Shown piece by piece: positions 11,225-22,850 of a stretch of 64,000 nucleotides of DNA. Position 1 is the stretch's first letter. Every line of letters begins with the position of its first letter. Location: positions 26,057,201-26,121,200 of the forward strand of contig CM054184.1 in NCBI GenBank assembly GCA_028829895.1, written 5' to 3'. The DNA is from Sinotaia quadrata. Its lineage: Eukaryota; Mollusca; Gastropoda; Architaenioglossa; Viviparidae. Under the pieces are notes generated by a model. It did no database searches and had not been told where the DNA came from. It saw nothing but the letters and a program-made list of their open reading frames with translations. The translations under genes were made by a program, and so were the position numbers.

Positions 11225-12427
11225 CCTTTTTTGCAAAAGGAGCTAAATGATCTAGTTTGTGATCTCAGCTTGTCAAAGTCATCTGCTGAACTGTTGGCAT
11301 CCAGATTGAGGGGGGGGGGGGAAAGCATCCTTTCTGAGAGTGTTCGCATCACCTTCTACCGCAAAAGACATCAAGAGTATCTCAGTTTTTTCTCTGAAGA
11401 GGACCTGGTGTACTAGACCTGGTGTACTAGACCTGGTGTACTAGACCTGGTGTACTAGACCTGGTGTACTGTACAGATATTGCACAGTTTCTGCACAAGC
11501 TTGGAGTGCGACAGTATAAACCTGAAGATTGGAGATTGTTCATTGACAGCAGCAAGCGATCATTGAAAATGTGTTCTGATACAAAATGGTAACCAGTTTG
11601 CCTCTGTACCTCTAGCTCACTCGACTACACTGAAAGAGAAGTATGAAGGGGTGAAGTACGTGCTGGAGAAAATTCGTTATGATCAGCATGGATGGTTACT
11701 TTGTGTTGACCTAAAGATGGTAAACTTTTTGTTGGGACAACGGTATGGAGTCACCAAGTACCCGTGCTTTCTGTGCATGTGGGATGGTAGGGACAAAGCA
11801 CAGCATTACACGAAGCAGTTGGCCTCTAGGGGAGGAATTGGTGCCTTGCAAAGCAAAGAATCTCATAAACAACCCTCTGATGGACAGAGACAAGATACTT
11901 TTCCCACCGCTGCACATTAAGCTTGGCTTAATCAAACAGTTCACCAAAGCTCTGGACAAGGACGGTGGCTGTTTCGCTTACTTGTGCCATGCTTTTCCAG
12001 GGTTGACCATTGAGAAGAAGTTGAAAGCTGGCATTTTTGATGGTCCACAACTCCATAAGCTAATCAGAGATCCAGAGTTTGAAAACTCAATGAATGAATT
12101 GGAACTGGAAGCGTGGAAGGCTTTTGTTCCGGTCGTGAAAAATTTTCTTGGCAACAATAAGGCCAGGAACTATGCAGAGCTTGTTGCCAATATGCTGACT
12201 GTTTTCAAAAACCTTGGATGCAACACAAGCATCAAAATGCATTACTTATTCTTACATATGGATCGGTTTCCTGAAAATCTTGGATCAATGAGCGACGAGC
12301 AAGTGGAAAGAAATGAAAGAGATGGAAACCAGGTATCAGGGACGCTGGGATGCAATCATGATGGCTAAAACAGCATTCTATAAGTTCGAAGAAACGGAAG
12401 TTCATGCCCTGAATTTTGAACAATGAT
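11225..12427 (+). pseudogene. Broken copy of a repetitive invertebrate gene family (transposon-associated type)
   Basis: Recognisable segments in order: ELNDLVCDLSLSKSSAELLA, FFSEEDLVY, DWRLFIDSSKRSLK, HGWLLCVDLKMVNFLLGQR, GVTKYPCFLCMWD, ILFPPLHIKLGLIKQFTKAL, CHAFPGLTIEKKLKAGIFDG, VPVVKNFLGNNKARNYAEL and RYQGRWDAIMMA. I recognise this block order from a multicopy, intronless-looking gene family common in arthropod, cnidarian and mollusc genomes and usually treated as transposon-derived. Its biochemical function is unknown to me. The copy is dead: there is a poly-G expansion at 11310-11321, a 14-bp tandem array with stops at 11402-11472, a frame change near 11590, another at about 11800-11830 and another near 12310. 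Confidence 0.75.
11402..11472 (+). repeat. 14-bp array, 5 copies, inside the pseudogene
   Basis: Unit ACCTGGTGTACTAG. It derives from the pseudogene's own codons for DLVY, and each unit adds a TAG, so it destroys the frame. Confidence 0.93.
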
Positions 12428-12779
12428 GACCTAATATTGATTTTATATGTACTTACCGTTATCAATGTCTACTATTCAATGTACACTAATCAATGTTTGT
12501 AGCATTTAATAAATGAATTGTGTTAGAAAACGATTTTTTAAAATTTACATTAATTTTTTTAATTTAAAAACCTATTTAAATATTAACGAAAATTGCCTAA
12601 TAATGTTACAAAAATGTAATCGATTTAGCTATAAGATCGGATTTATTAAAATCGAATTAGATCAAAAACCTGTCCTGATTTTAAAAAAATGGATGTCATT
12701 TTCAAATTTAGCAGTGCAAAATTGTTCTAAATCAGTTAAAAAATCTTAGACAACTTACATTTTTTGTGTGTGACGCAGT

Positions 12780-12850
12780 TATCTTATTAATAAGATAAAT
12801 TAAGATTCTCTTCACTTGTAATTAGTTATGGATGATCAATAATAATAATA
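12780..12850 (-). repeat. Terminal fragment of family A
   Basis: AAATTAAGATTCTCTTCACT followed by TGTAATTAGTTATGGATGA is the inverted end block seen in copies 2 and 4. Only about 70 bp remain. Confidence 0.6.
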
Positions 12851-12927
12851 ATCATAAGCATTGACTAATTCATAAGTAGTAATTGTCATAAGTAGTAAGC
12901 ACTATATCACAATTATTATTTTAAAGC

Positions 12928-13203
12928 ATTGAATAGTAAATACATCCAAGTTAACTTTACATACATATTGAATAGTAAATATATCCAAGTTAACTTTACA
13001 TACATATTGAATAGCAAATACATCCAAGTTAACTTTACATACATATTGAATAGTAAATACATCCAAGTTAACTTTACATACATATTGAATAGTAAATACA
13101 TCCAAGTTAACTTTACATACATACTGAATAGTAAATACATCCAAGTTAACTTTACATACATATTGAATAGTAAATACATCCAAGTTAACTTTACATTCAT
13201 ATA
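12928..13203 (+). repeat. 39-bp minisatellite, 7 copies
   Basis: Unit ATTGAATAGTAAATACATCC then AAGTTAACTTTACATACAT. Its multiple-of-3 length leaves several frames open on both strands. It is not a gene. Confidence 0.96.
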
Positions 13204-13319
13204 AATGCAAACATAATCACATCGTACAATGACAAGAAAACCTATCTCGCTGAACAAAAACACATCTTAATGAATAAAAAAAAATCTCATAGTAAACAAA
13301 AAATATCTAAGGTAGCAAA

Positions 13320-13535
13320 AAACGCATCTCATTGTGAACAAAAACATCTCATTGTGAACAAAAACATCTCATTGTGAACAAAAACATCTTAGTAAACAAG
13401 AAAACGCATCGTGAACAAAACACAGCGACCAAAACACATCTCACAGTGAACAAAAAAAACTCTTAGTGAACAAAGAAAACAAGGTAAACAAAACACACGG
13501 TGAACAAAAAACATATAGTGAACAAAACGCATCTC
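13320..13535 (+). repeat. 19-bp degenerate tandem repeat
   Basis: Variants of AAAAACATCTCATTGTGAAC. Low-complexity, no gene. Confidence 0.8.
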
Positions 13536-14080
13536 ACAGTAAACAATACGTATACAGGTAAGTAAAAAATGTATTACCAGTAAACAATACGTATCCAGGT
13601 AAGTAAAAAATGTATTACCAGTAAACAATACGTATCCAGGTAAGTAAAAAATATATTACCAGTAAACAATACGTATACAGGTAAGTAAAAAATGTATTAC
13701 CAGTTAACAATACGTATACAGGTAAGTAAAAAATGTATTACCAGTAAACAATACGTATACAGGTAAGTAAAAAATGTATTACCAGTAAACAATACGTCTA
13801 CAGGTAAGTAAAAAATGTATTACCAGTAAACAATACGTATACAGGTAAGTAAAAAATGTATTACCAGTAAACAATACGTATACAGGTAAGTAAAAAATGT
13901 ATTACCAGTAAACAATACGTATACAGGTAAGTAAAAAATGTATTACCAGTAAACAATACGTCTACAGGTAAGTAAAAAATGTATTACCAGTAAACAATAC
14001 GTATACAGGTAAGTAAAAAATGTATTACCAGTAAACAATACGTATACAGGTAAGTAAAAAATGTATTACCAGTTAGCGTG
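13536..14080 (+). repeat. 41-bp minisatellite, about 13 copies, with a splice-donor-like core
   Basis: Unit CAATACGTATACAGGTAAGT then AAAAAATGTATTACCAGTAAA. Every unit contains CAGGTAAGTA, a perfect plus-strand 5' splice consensus, plus TTACCAG resembling a 3' splice site. Confidence 0.95.
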
Positions 14081-14269
14081 TACACGAATAAACTAGAAAT
14101 CCAAGTGAGCTTACACAGACTAGATGTACCTGATAAATACCCATAATATTTTGCAGAGCCACTCAAAGGTGGGAAATGCCAGGAGGCGAACATTTATTTT
14201 CAACATTTTCTGACATGACTCGTTCAAGTCAAATCACGAAGTTACAAGTAGTTTGTTTAAATATTCTTA

Positions 14270-14600
14270 AATTGAAACCTAGCCAAAATTTGAACTTGAA
14301 ACCTAACTTGAAATTTAACAATAATCCTTAAACCTAACTTGAAATGTAACATTTATCTTTAAGCCTCCATTGAGACCTAACCGTATCCATAGACACTTTA
14401 ACTTGAATCCTAAGAATAATCTTTAAACGAAACTTAAAACCTAACTATAATTCGTAAGTATAACTTGAAACCTAACAAAATACCTTATGTACACTTTGAA
14501 ACCTAACCTTAATCATAAACCTAACTTGAGCCTTAATAATAATTCTTAAACATAGCTTGAAACTTAACCATAATCGTATCACTATCACAACTGCAGATTA
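14270..14600 (+). repeat. Degenerate AACCTAACTTGAAA repeats
   Basis: Loose 30-60-bp periodicity around AAACCTAACTTGAAA. No coding content. From 14600 to 14985 there is only a short imperfect duplication (TTCTCTAAAACA-ATATTCCTAC) and nothing else. Confidence 0.65.
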
Positions 14601-15044
14601 CCTTAGGGGTAAAATTAAAAGTCGTAAAGTTTCCAGAAAAACGTTTTTGCCCGTAAAAAATTATGCGCCCGAAATTGGCCCTGGTTGGAAGATCTCTCCA
14701 TAAGTAAGCAAGAGTTTCCAGGCGTGAGAAGCCTAAGGATGTCCAGATTGTTTAAACGGAAATCATTTGATGGTAACAGCGGATTGTTATATGAGTATGT
14801 GTGTCGCTTCTCTAAAACACATATTCCTACGTGACAGCAGTATAAAAGGAATCGCTTCTCTAAAACAAATATCAGATAAAAGGCTTCCAGCAATCATCTG
14901 GAGAGACTCAGCGAAAAAAATAAAAATAAAACAAATATCCCTACATGACAGCAGTATAAAAGGAATTGGTTTGGTCTTAATGACTCGTGCAAGTGTCAAA
15001 CACATTACTGCTAGAAGCTGGTAACAGGCAGCAAGCAGGCTTTG

Positions 15045-15440
15045 TTGCTAGGGTCGGGCAACAGCCTGCACATATCACTGTTAAGGTCGGGCAACAGCTT
15101 GCACATATCACTGTTAAGGTCGGGCAACAGCTTGCACATATCACTGTTAAGGTCGGGCAACAGCTTGCACATATCACTGTTAAGGTCGGGCAACAGCTTG
15201 CACATATCACTGTTAAGGTCGGACAACAGCTTGCACATATCACTGTTAAGGTCGGACAATAGCTTGCACATATCACTGTTAAGGTCGGACAACAGCCTGC
15301 ACATATCACTGTTAAGGTCGGACAACAGCTTGCACATATCACTGTTAAGGTCGGGCAACAGCTTGCACATATCACTGTTAAGGTCGGGCAACAGCTTGCA
15401 CATATCACTGTTAAGGTCGGACAATAGCTTGCACATATAT
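15045..15440 (+). repeat. 33-bp minisatellite, 12 copies
   Basis: Unit GGTCGGGCAACAGCTTGCAC then ATATCACTGTTAA. Open on several frames because 33 is divisible by 3. It continues into related 36-bp units. Confidence 0.96.
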
Positions 15441-15815
15441 CTTAAAATCGGGCAAAAGCCTGCATACGTCACTGTTAAGATTGGGCAGCAACCTGCCAGC
15501 TACGTCACTGTTAAGATTGGGCAGCAACCTGCCAGCTACGTCACTTCCAGAGTGAGGCAACTGTCTGCAAGCCTGCGTAATTTCTAGGGTCGGGCAATAG
15601 CCAGCAAGCGAGCGAAACTTCTAGAGAAAGCAACAGCTAGCAGGCAGGCATCACTGCTAGGGTCGGGCGACAACTAACAAGCATGCGTCACTTCTAGGGT
15701 CGTGCAAAAGTCTGCGAGCATACGTCAATGCTGGGTCGGGCAAAAGTCTGCGAGCATACGTCAGTGCTGGGTTGTGCAAAAGTCTGCGAGCATACGTCAG
15801 TGCTGGGTCGGGCAA
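15440..15815 (+). repeat. 36-bp relatives of the 33-bp array
   Basis: Units such as GATTGGGCAGCAACCTGCCA (two copies near 15480-15550) and GGTCGGGCAAAAGTCTGCGA (three copies at 15700-15810) share the GGGCA-C-G-CTGC core with the 33-bp array. Confidence 0.88.
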
Positions 15816-16222
15816 CACCGCGTGCGACTTCCAACGTATGTAAGATACGTCATTTTGTGGCCAAGAGAAACTTTTCACCTAAATTTTAAGTGCAGTCTCA
15901 CATAAAGAAAGAAAGAAAGGAGTATTTTCTTTGCCCCTCCTTGACTGCGGGTTTGAATAGTTGGAAGTGGACGGATATTCACAGGATTGTTTGATAAGTG
16001 TAGCACGGAGTACGGGCATACCGAAAATAATACACTTTAAAAAAAAACACAACCTAGTATACATTAATTGAACCGGTTAATTGAAGCAAGAACTACATAA
16101 CTCTACAGGGACTAAGCACCAATCAGTGAATCTTGCAGCATAAAAGATTTTTCCTGCTGAAAACAGAACAAGTATGTCTGTTTCACACAAAAAACACGCA
16201 CGCCAATATACTTAAAATACAC

Positions 16223-16245
16223 GTGCGTGTGTGTGTATGTGTGTA

Positions 16246-16279
<34 letters not shown>
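16223..16279. repeat. (GT)n microsatellite
   Basis: Mostly pure TG dinucleotides. The flanks 15815-16840 hold no gene or repeat I recognise. Confidence 0.95.
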
Positions 16280-16282
<3 letters not shown>

Positions 16283-16849
16283 CACAACCAGCAGACAGAA
16301 ACTTCAGCTGGTAGGAAAACAGTTTTACGAAATCCTTTGAACAAATTTACTTTGAACTGAAAATATTTCGTGACTTTGTGGGGTTTTGTTCCCCATTCCA
16401 AGCAAAATATCATAAATTGTGAATTATAAACTGTAAATATTTTTTTAAAATAAACAAATTTACTATAATAACCAAGTCTGTATTGAGAACAACTGTGCAG
16501 TTGTCAATGGCTATTTATCTGTCCCGTTCAAGTAAGACATTTTTTTTTACTTCTTATCAGTGAATGGAGACATATGGTATTTTCGCTAGATTCAATCTTC
16601 AGTTATAGAAGACTGGAATTACAATCCTTTCTCCAATCCGGACTTTCACGTACTAATTCGGAATGCTGAGGATATATGGCATCAGAAATAATTAATAATA
16701 TTACTTCGGGTAACGTCAAGGATCAAAATAAAATTAAGAACTGGTACTTGCAGACAGAAGTAATAGTGTAGAAAAAATGTTTGCATGGGGACAAATCAAG
16801 AATTAGTTCAGATTAGGCACTTGTTGGGTTCTAACATAAATAACAGTTT

Positions 16850-17645
16850 GCAACAGGTTCTTGCTGAGGTTAAACATTAGTCACCCCTATTAATGTGATC
16901 AGGTTCTTACTTCGATTAAAAATTAGTCAACCCTATTAATGCATTCAGGTTCTTGATGAGGTTAAACATTAGTCAACCCTATTAATGTGATAAGGTTCTT
17001 ACTGCCGCTAAACATTAGTCAACCCTATTAATGTATACAGGTTCTTACTGAGACCAAACATTAGTTAACCCTAGTAAAGTAACCAGGTTCTTTCTGAAGC
17101 CAAACATTGGTAAATCCTGTTCATGTAACCAGGTTCTTGCTGGGGTCAAACACAAATATTATTGTAGGCCAGAGGTAAAAACTAATGCAGTACAACATTA
17201 GTAATAATTGAGATAGGGCTCTTACTAGGGTTCAACATTAGTAATATTTGAGACATGGCTCTTACTATGATCCAAAATTAGTAATAGTTGAGACAGGGCT
17301 CTTACTAGGGTAAAACATTAGTAACATTTAAATCATGGCTCTTGTTGGAGTCCATATATTAGTAATTGGGTTAAGCATTTATAATCCAATTAATGTAACC
17401 AGATTCTTGCTATAATAAGTAATAAATTTAGTTAAGTAAAAGTTAGACCAGTTCTTGCAGGGATGAAACATTAGTAAGCTCAATAAATTTAGTCAGGTTC
17501 TTCCTGGTAAGCCCAATTAATTTAAAACAGATTTTGCAGTGGTCACATATTAGTAAGCCTTATTAATGTAACCTGCTTCGTGCAGGGATCAACAGTAATA
17601 ATCCTTATTATTTCAACTAGGTTCTTGCTGGGGTCAAATACTAGT
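16850..17645 (+). repeat. Degenerate 45-65-bp tandem repeats
   Basis: Repeated AGGTTCTTGCTG-GGT-AAACATTAGT then CCCTATTAATGTAAC-like blocks, strongly diverged. The last block precedes the 27-bp array and shares its TAGTAATAGTTTA edge. Confidence 0.8.
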
Positions 17646-17875
17646 AATAGTTTAGGAGAGGGCCGTTGTAGTAATAGTTTAGGAGAGGGCCGTTGTAGTA
17701 ATAGTTTAGGAGAGCGCCGTTGTAGTAATAGTTTAGGAGAGGGCCGTTGTAGTAATAGTTTAGGAGAGCGCCGTTGTAGTAATAGTTTAGGAGAGGGCCG
17801 TTGTAGTAATAGTTTAGGAGAGGGCCGTTGTAGTAATAGTTTAGGAGAGGGCCGTTGTAGTAATAGTTTAGACAT
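17645..17875 (+). repeat. 27-bp minisatellite, about 8 copies
   Basis: Unit GTAGTAATAGTTTAGGAGAG then GGCCGTT. Three units carry GCGCCGTT. The open frames on both strands are repeat by-products. Confidence 0.96.
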
Positions 17876-17909
17876 TAGACAGTGTGAAGGCAACGCTACT
17901 TAGTTAATG

Positions 17910-19110
17910 AAAATGATTATTAATTAATCTCTTTCATAACTAATTACAAGTGATGAGAATCTTTATTTTATTAATGATCTTTATTAAAGACACTGCTCGT
18001 CTCTCACTTGACGCTGTAAACGTCTTCTCTCTTCTACAAAATAAATCAACATTTATGGTCACACAATTTTTCCGTAAGTGGAAAACTTTTTACTAAAGGA
18101 GAAGACAAATCAGTCTTTAATCTATATTTAGTGAGCCCCATCCACCCACTTTCTTCTCCAACATAAAGTTATCAATATGCATAAGATCAATAAATTTATT
18201 AAATCAACAATCAAATATACAAATGACCAATACAATGAAATAGATTTGTTGACATTGATATTTCTACAAAATCACATTCTCATAATTCCTATGTTTCACA
18301 GTCTTATACTAAAATACAATTCAATAACATGTCAATACAAATCACAGGATAGTTTTAACAAAGAACAGAAATGGACTTATTAGAGATAAGCGATAAGAGT
18401 TTTACATAATCCTGTTTAACTGCTGTCTCAATAGTCCTTCCGGGTGCTTTTGCAACAAAGACACAAGTTATTGTCAGTGGTTATTTTGCCACTCCATAAG
18501 CTGCCTCACTTGCACATTGAAAAAATATTGTTCCATTATTATTTACTGGGTGCTTCTTTCTGCTGTGTCAATTCCTTCAAACAAAACAATAAATGTAGCT
18601 ATGTCCAACAATTTCTCTACACCAGAAATTGTTCAGGAGTCAGCATATCTTGCCACCACACATTTGTTCTTACAATTACGTGCCATTCCCGCCTTTACCA
18701 CAGTGGGTCATAGAGGTTGACAAAAAGTAAATCAGGAGGTTCAAATCAAACATTGAAATGAAAGCAAAAAAGCTACTTGTCTCTGCAAAATATAAGCAAA
18801 GAACCAATGCTAAATTTCCAGTTTATCACTTTATAACGCCATTCTTTCTTACATTCCAGTCTCAACTTACAGTTCCTGCAATGGTATTTATTAACTTGAT
18901 ACATGCAACTGCAAAATAAATACTGCATATCAAACAATGTCAAGCTTTTAGCAAACTACATGTGAGCAGCCAAGTTCAAACATTTGTAGAAATAAAAGTC
19001 AAATCATATAGTAAATCTCTACATAAACAAGAGTTTCATATCATTAGCCAAAATGCATGAAATATTTCTAAGTCCATTCTCTCTCAATCAGTCACTTTAT
19101 AGGTGTAAAG
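17910..19110 (+). repeat. Dispersed repeat family A, copy 3
   Basis: Shares CTAATTACAAGTGATGAGAA, AATCTATATTTAGTGAGCCC and AATCACAGGATAGTT blocks with copy 5 at 61440. Its 3' end is missing and the gypsy fragment follows. Small open frames inside are not conserved. Confidence 0.7.
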
Positions 19111-19124
19111 ATGTGTGATGAACC

Positions 19125-19525
19125 AGCTGACTATTTGTCACAATTTCCAGTCCACCTTCTAGATTTTGATAAAGAATTTGTACTCTGAACTGAAGTGAGA
19201 GATGCAGTGCTAGACGCCATACTAATGCAAAAGCATAGTGATATTCTATATCCAGTATACATTAAACACAGCTGAACAAAATTATTCAACTTCAGAGAAA
19301 TAATTAATGTCTCGGAATTGTCCGAACTGTCCAGATATTCCTAGCCTATCTATGTGGCAAGCATCTTGTCATTCAGACAGATCATCAACCTCTCACCTAC
19401 TTGGCACATTCAATGAAAGCAAATGGTCATTTGACTAGACGGTCATTAATAATAATCATAGGCACTGACAATGTAGGAGCCGACTCTTTGTCCAGGGCAG
19501 TAGAAATGGAAGGATAAAGATTCCA
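19125..19525 (+). mobile_element. Degenerate Ty3/gypsy retrotransposon fragment (RNase H region)
   Basis: Short conserved blocks occur in the order expected for the RT/RNase H part of a Ty3/gypsy polyprotein: a DKEFVL-like start, ILYPV, then TDHQPLTYLA, and a GTDNVGADSLSRA-like end. In-frame stops and frame changes separate them, so it is not functional. It lies just after a family A repeat and just before the 28-bp array. No LTR is recognisable. Confidence 0.75.
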
Positions 19526-19549
19526 GTGAATGTATCTCCTTGCAAACTG

Positions 19550-20205
19550 CTGAAAGATCTTATATACTTGTAAACTGCTGAAAGATCTTATATACTTGTA
19601 AACTGCTGAAAGATCTTATATACTTGTAAACTGCTGAAAGATCTTATATACTTGTAAACTGCTGAAAGATCTTATATACTTGTAAACTGCTGAAAGATCT
19701 TATATACTTGTAAACTGCTGAAAGATCTTATATACTTGTAAACTGCTGAAAGATCTTATATACTTGTAAACTGCTGAAAGATCTTATATACTTGTAAACT
19801 GCTGAAAGATCTTATATACTTGTAAACTGCTGAAAGATCTTATATACTTGTAAACTGCTGAAAGATCTTATATACTTGTAAACTGCTGCAAGATCTTATA
19901 TACTTGTAAACTGCTGCAAGATCTTATATACTTGTAAACTGCTGAAAGATCTTATATACTTGTAAACTGCTGCAAGATCTTATATACTTGTAAACTGCTG
20001 AAAGATCTTATATACTTGTAAACTGCTGAAAGATCTTATATACTTGTAAACTGCTGAAAGATCTTATATACTTGTAAACTGCTGAAAGATCTTATATACT
20101 TGTAAACTGCTGAAAGATCTTATATACTTGTAAACTGCTGTAAGATCTTATATACTTGTAAACTGCTGAAAGATCTTATATACTTGTAAACTGCTGTAAG
20201 ATCTT
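19550..20205 (+). repeat. 28-bp minisatellite, about 23 copies
   Basis: Unit AAACTGCTGAAAGATCTTAT then ATACTTGT, highly homogeneous. Only A/C/T variation is seen at one position (CTGAAAG, CTGCAAG, CTGTAAG). It begins directly after the gypsy fragment. Confidence 0.97.
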
Positions 20206-20288
20206 TGTTTATATACTTGTATTCCCTTTGCTGTAGAGAGGAAGAAATAAAATGTAACCAGAGTTCATTTATATGATGCTAACATGGA

Positions 20289-20336
20289 TCTGTGTGTGTG
20301 TGTGTGTGTGCGCGTGCATGTGCGTGTGTGTGTGTT
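20289..20336. repeat. (GT)n microsatellite with GC interruptions
   Basis: TG repeats with a CGCGTGCATGTGCG interruption. It marks the right edge of the tandem-array-rich zone. Confidence 0.93.
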
Positions 20337-20484
20337 GTATGCTTCTACGATAAAAAGAACAGAAATAATTACAATGAATTTTGCATTTGATTTGCATTAG
20401 TATTTCCTTAAGGTGCATAGACATGACAGTTCATGTCTCTGTTATAACAAAGGAAAATTATAGTGATTTTTCATGATAAGATGT

Positions 20485-20660
20485 TAATTCTCCCCCCCCC
20501 CCCTTCCCCTGGGCTGCCTGTAACCTCAGGCTAATCTTCAGAACACACCTTCTGGTTGGCCACACATGTTAAAAAGATGAATGATAGATAATGATAGTGA
20601 TAGTTCTAGATGATAGCTCGAGCCCCCAATATATAGAGCCAGGATAGTAAGTAAATACAT
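20485..20660. repeat. Dispersed repeat B, copy 1
   Basis: Shares GGGCTGCC-TAACC-AGGCT, GGCCA-(A/T)GCATGTT and a GAGCTAT-terminated segment with 29325-29500. It starts at a poly-C run (20492-20505). Likely a small non-autonomous element; type unknown. Confidence 0.6.
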
Positions 20661-22052
20661 GTGACATACTACAACATATAACATGTCACTCTAACATGAG
20701 TGGTCTAAGTATCAACAATAAATTTATTCAAGAAATAATATAAGACAGCATGGTTACATATAGCAACTAATTTAAAGTTACAATTAGAGTTTATATATAT
20801 TTAACTTCATAATCACGACCATGTGGTGTTAGAAGAGAATGTTCATTTGAGTCCTCTGGCACTGTAGTAGGTTTGTATGAGTAAGCTATAAATAAGTTTA
20901 TAAGAGAACACTGAATGTTTCTGAGTGAACTCTAAAAGTACTTTAATTAAAGTTCGATTGAATTCATTGAATCTTGACTGAAGCTGTGCTGTTGTTGACT
21001 TTATAAATACATAATTTAGGGTCACCTGACATTTTGTTTAGGGTCCCAGTGAATGTTGTTAGCAGACACACATGATTCGTTGAACTGGTCTTTGGCCTAT
21101 AGGTCATTCTACTCTGGTGTTGCTTTGCAGATCAATGTCTTCATGTGTTCTGACAGAACACTCTTACTTACAAGGTCATCATACAACATTATAAAATATA
21201 GTTAATGTCAAGAGATAAACATGAATATAATATTAGTTAGACAAGCAAAACCACATACCTTTGGCAGTAATATATACAGAGGATGATTTCATGCTGCGTT
21301 GATAACTGGCAATACAGGTTAATAATATGATTCTAACTCATTAAGGTCAGGAGCCAAAATACATGTTACCTCAATGGCCAGCTGCATTCAATTGATGATT
21401 TACAGGTGAGTTTCTAGTATGTTTGTTCATGTGGCTGAGCTGCACTTTGATTGGTTAGTTTAGAGTGAGCATCTGGTACATTTAGGTAGGTTTCCAGCCC
21501 AGGAATAAGGGTCAGCCTTTCTAGAAGGTAGGTTTACATATAGTCTATTTTTAGAGGAAGGGTGGGGGTGGGCTGCATAAGCCATTATGTGACAAACATG
21601 TTGTACTGCTTCTATTTGAATATATAACTATAGAACTTTACTTGATACAATAAATAGAACACTATATATATATTCACAGATCTAAATGCTTTGTTTAATA
21701 CAAATACTTGATGCAAAAAAACCACTACATATATTCACAGATCTTTCTGTTTTGTTAAATATAGGTACAAATCTTTGTGACATGTTTACTTAGTGCTACA
21801 TATATTCCAAAATTTCTTTTATATGAAAATCCTTTGATCCTAGCCCTATTCAATTAGGTTAGTCAAGAATGGACTGTATCAAGATAAAATTTACAAACAT
21901 TAACTGAATATCCTGCACAATACTTTCTTTGTAAGTTTGGTCACAAGACAGAAAATATTTATATATTTGTTTTATATATATATATAAATAAATGATATAA
22001 GTGTTAAAGTACAAGATATTAAACAGAAAGAACAGCTTTGATTTTGATTTTG

Positions 22053-22132
22053 ATGCTGTATTTCCCTTTTAAAAAAATATACTTTGTGCACTCACTCTGT
22101 ATTTACTATTTTTTAAAAGGGAAATACAGCAT
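22053..22132. repeat. 24-bp perfect inverted repeat with 32-nt spacer
   Basis: Left arm 22053-22076 (ATGCTGTATTTCCCTTTTAA plus AAAA) is the exact reverse complement of 22109-22132. It could be a tiny MITE or a hairpin in the ORP 3' UTR. Confidence 0.85.
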
Positions 22133-22264
22133 TCAACAACAAAACGATGAACTGTTTTGCTTGTCAAACCATACAATTATGCATTTCCAAAGACATGCCC
22201 AACATTAGTTTGAATCAAAAACAAGAAAAACAGTTTCAGACCCGAGTAAATATCATACATCATT

Positions 22265-22415
22265 CATGAGTATTCTGGCTCTCTAAGTAAGCTGTTTAGT
22301 AGAGGTCAGATTTCTAATGCAGTCTGACTAGCTATGCCTGGCTCTCTTAGTAAGCTTTTTTAGTAGAGGTCAGATTTCTAATGCAGTCTGACTAGCTATG
22401 CCTGGCTTGTTCAAT
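22265..22415 (+). repeat. Tandem duplication of about 66 bp
   Basis: Two copies of GGCTCTC-TAGTAAGCT followed by AGAGGTCAGATTTCTAATGC and AGTCTGACTAGCTATGCCT. Confidence 0.88.
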
Positions 22416-22559
22416 AGGAGCAATAAATTAATTTCTTTATCTGACATCAAGAACTGAAACTTGCAAAATTTGACATTTTTCCTTGCATTAATTTTTCAAT
22501 TACTATGCATCAAATAAACTAATTAACATTACAAAACAAGAAGCCCATTTGTACTTTGC

Positions 22560-22850
22560 TGCCATTCATTCAATAAATTGGTTACAATTACATAATATAA
22601 AGTACATTTCTGAGCACGTAAATCAGATAGATAATTCAAAGTCTGGCTATTTGATCAATAAACTGGTTAATCTTACATAATATAAAGTACATTTCTGAGC
22701 ATGTAAGTCAGATAGCTAATGCAAAGTCCAGCTATTTGATCAATAAACTGGTTAATCTTACATAATATAAAGTACATTTCTGAGCATGTAAGTCAGATAG
22801 CTAATGCAAAGTCTGGCTATTTGATCAATAAACTGGTTAACATTGAATAA
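22560..22850 (+). repeat. About 88-bp tandem repeat, three copies
   Basis: Units include TTGATCAATAAACTGGTTAA and ATATAAAGTACATTTCTGAG. Confidence 0.9.

Noticed and set aside
12902..13263. Long open frames on both strands with 13-residue repeats
   Set aside because: The 39-bp array has a length divisible by 3, so stop-free frames arise automatically; no start context, splice sites or conservation.
14977..15587. Cysteine-rich and leucine-rich repeat open frames up to 181 codons
   Set aside because: By-products of the 33-bp array on both strands; four overlapping frames open at once argues against coding.
17543..17903. SNSLGEGRC / PKLLLQR repeat open frames
   Set aside because: 27-bp minisatellite with length divisible by 3.
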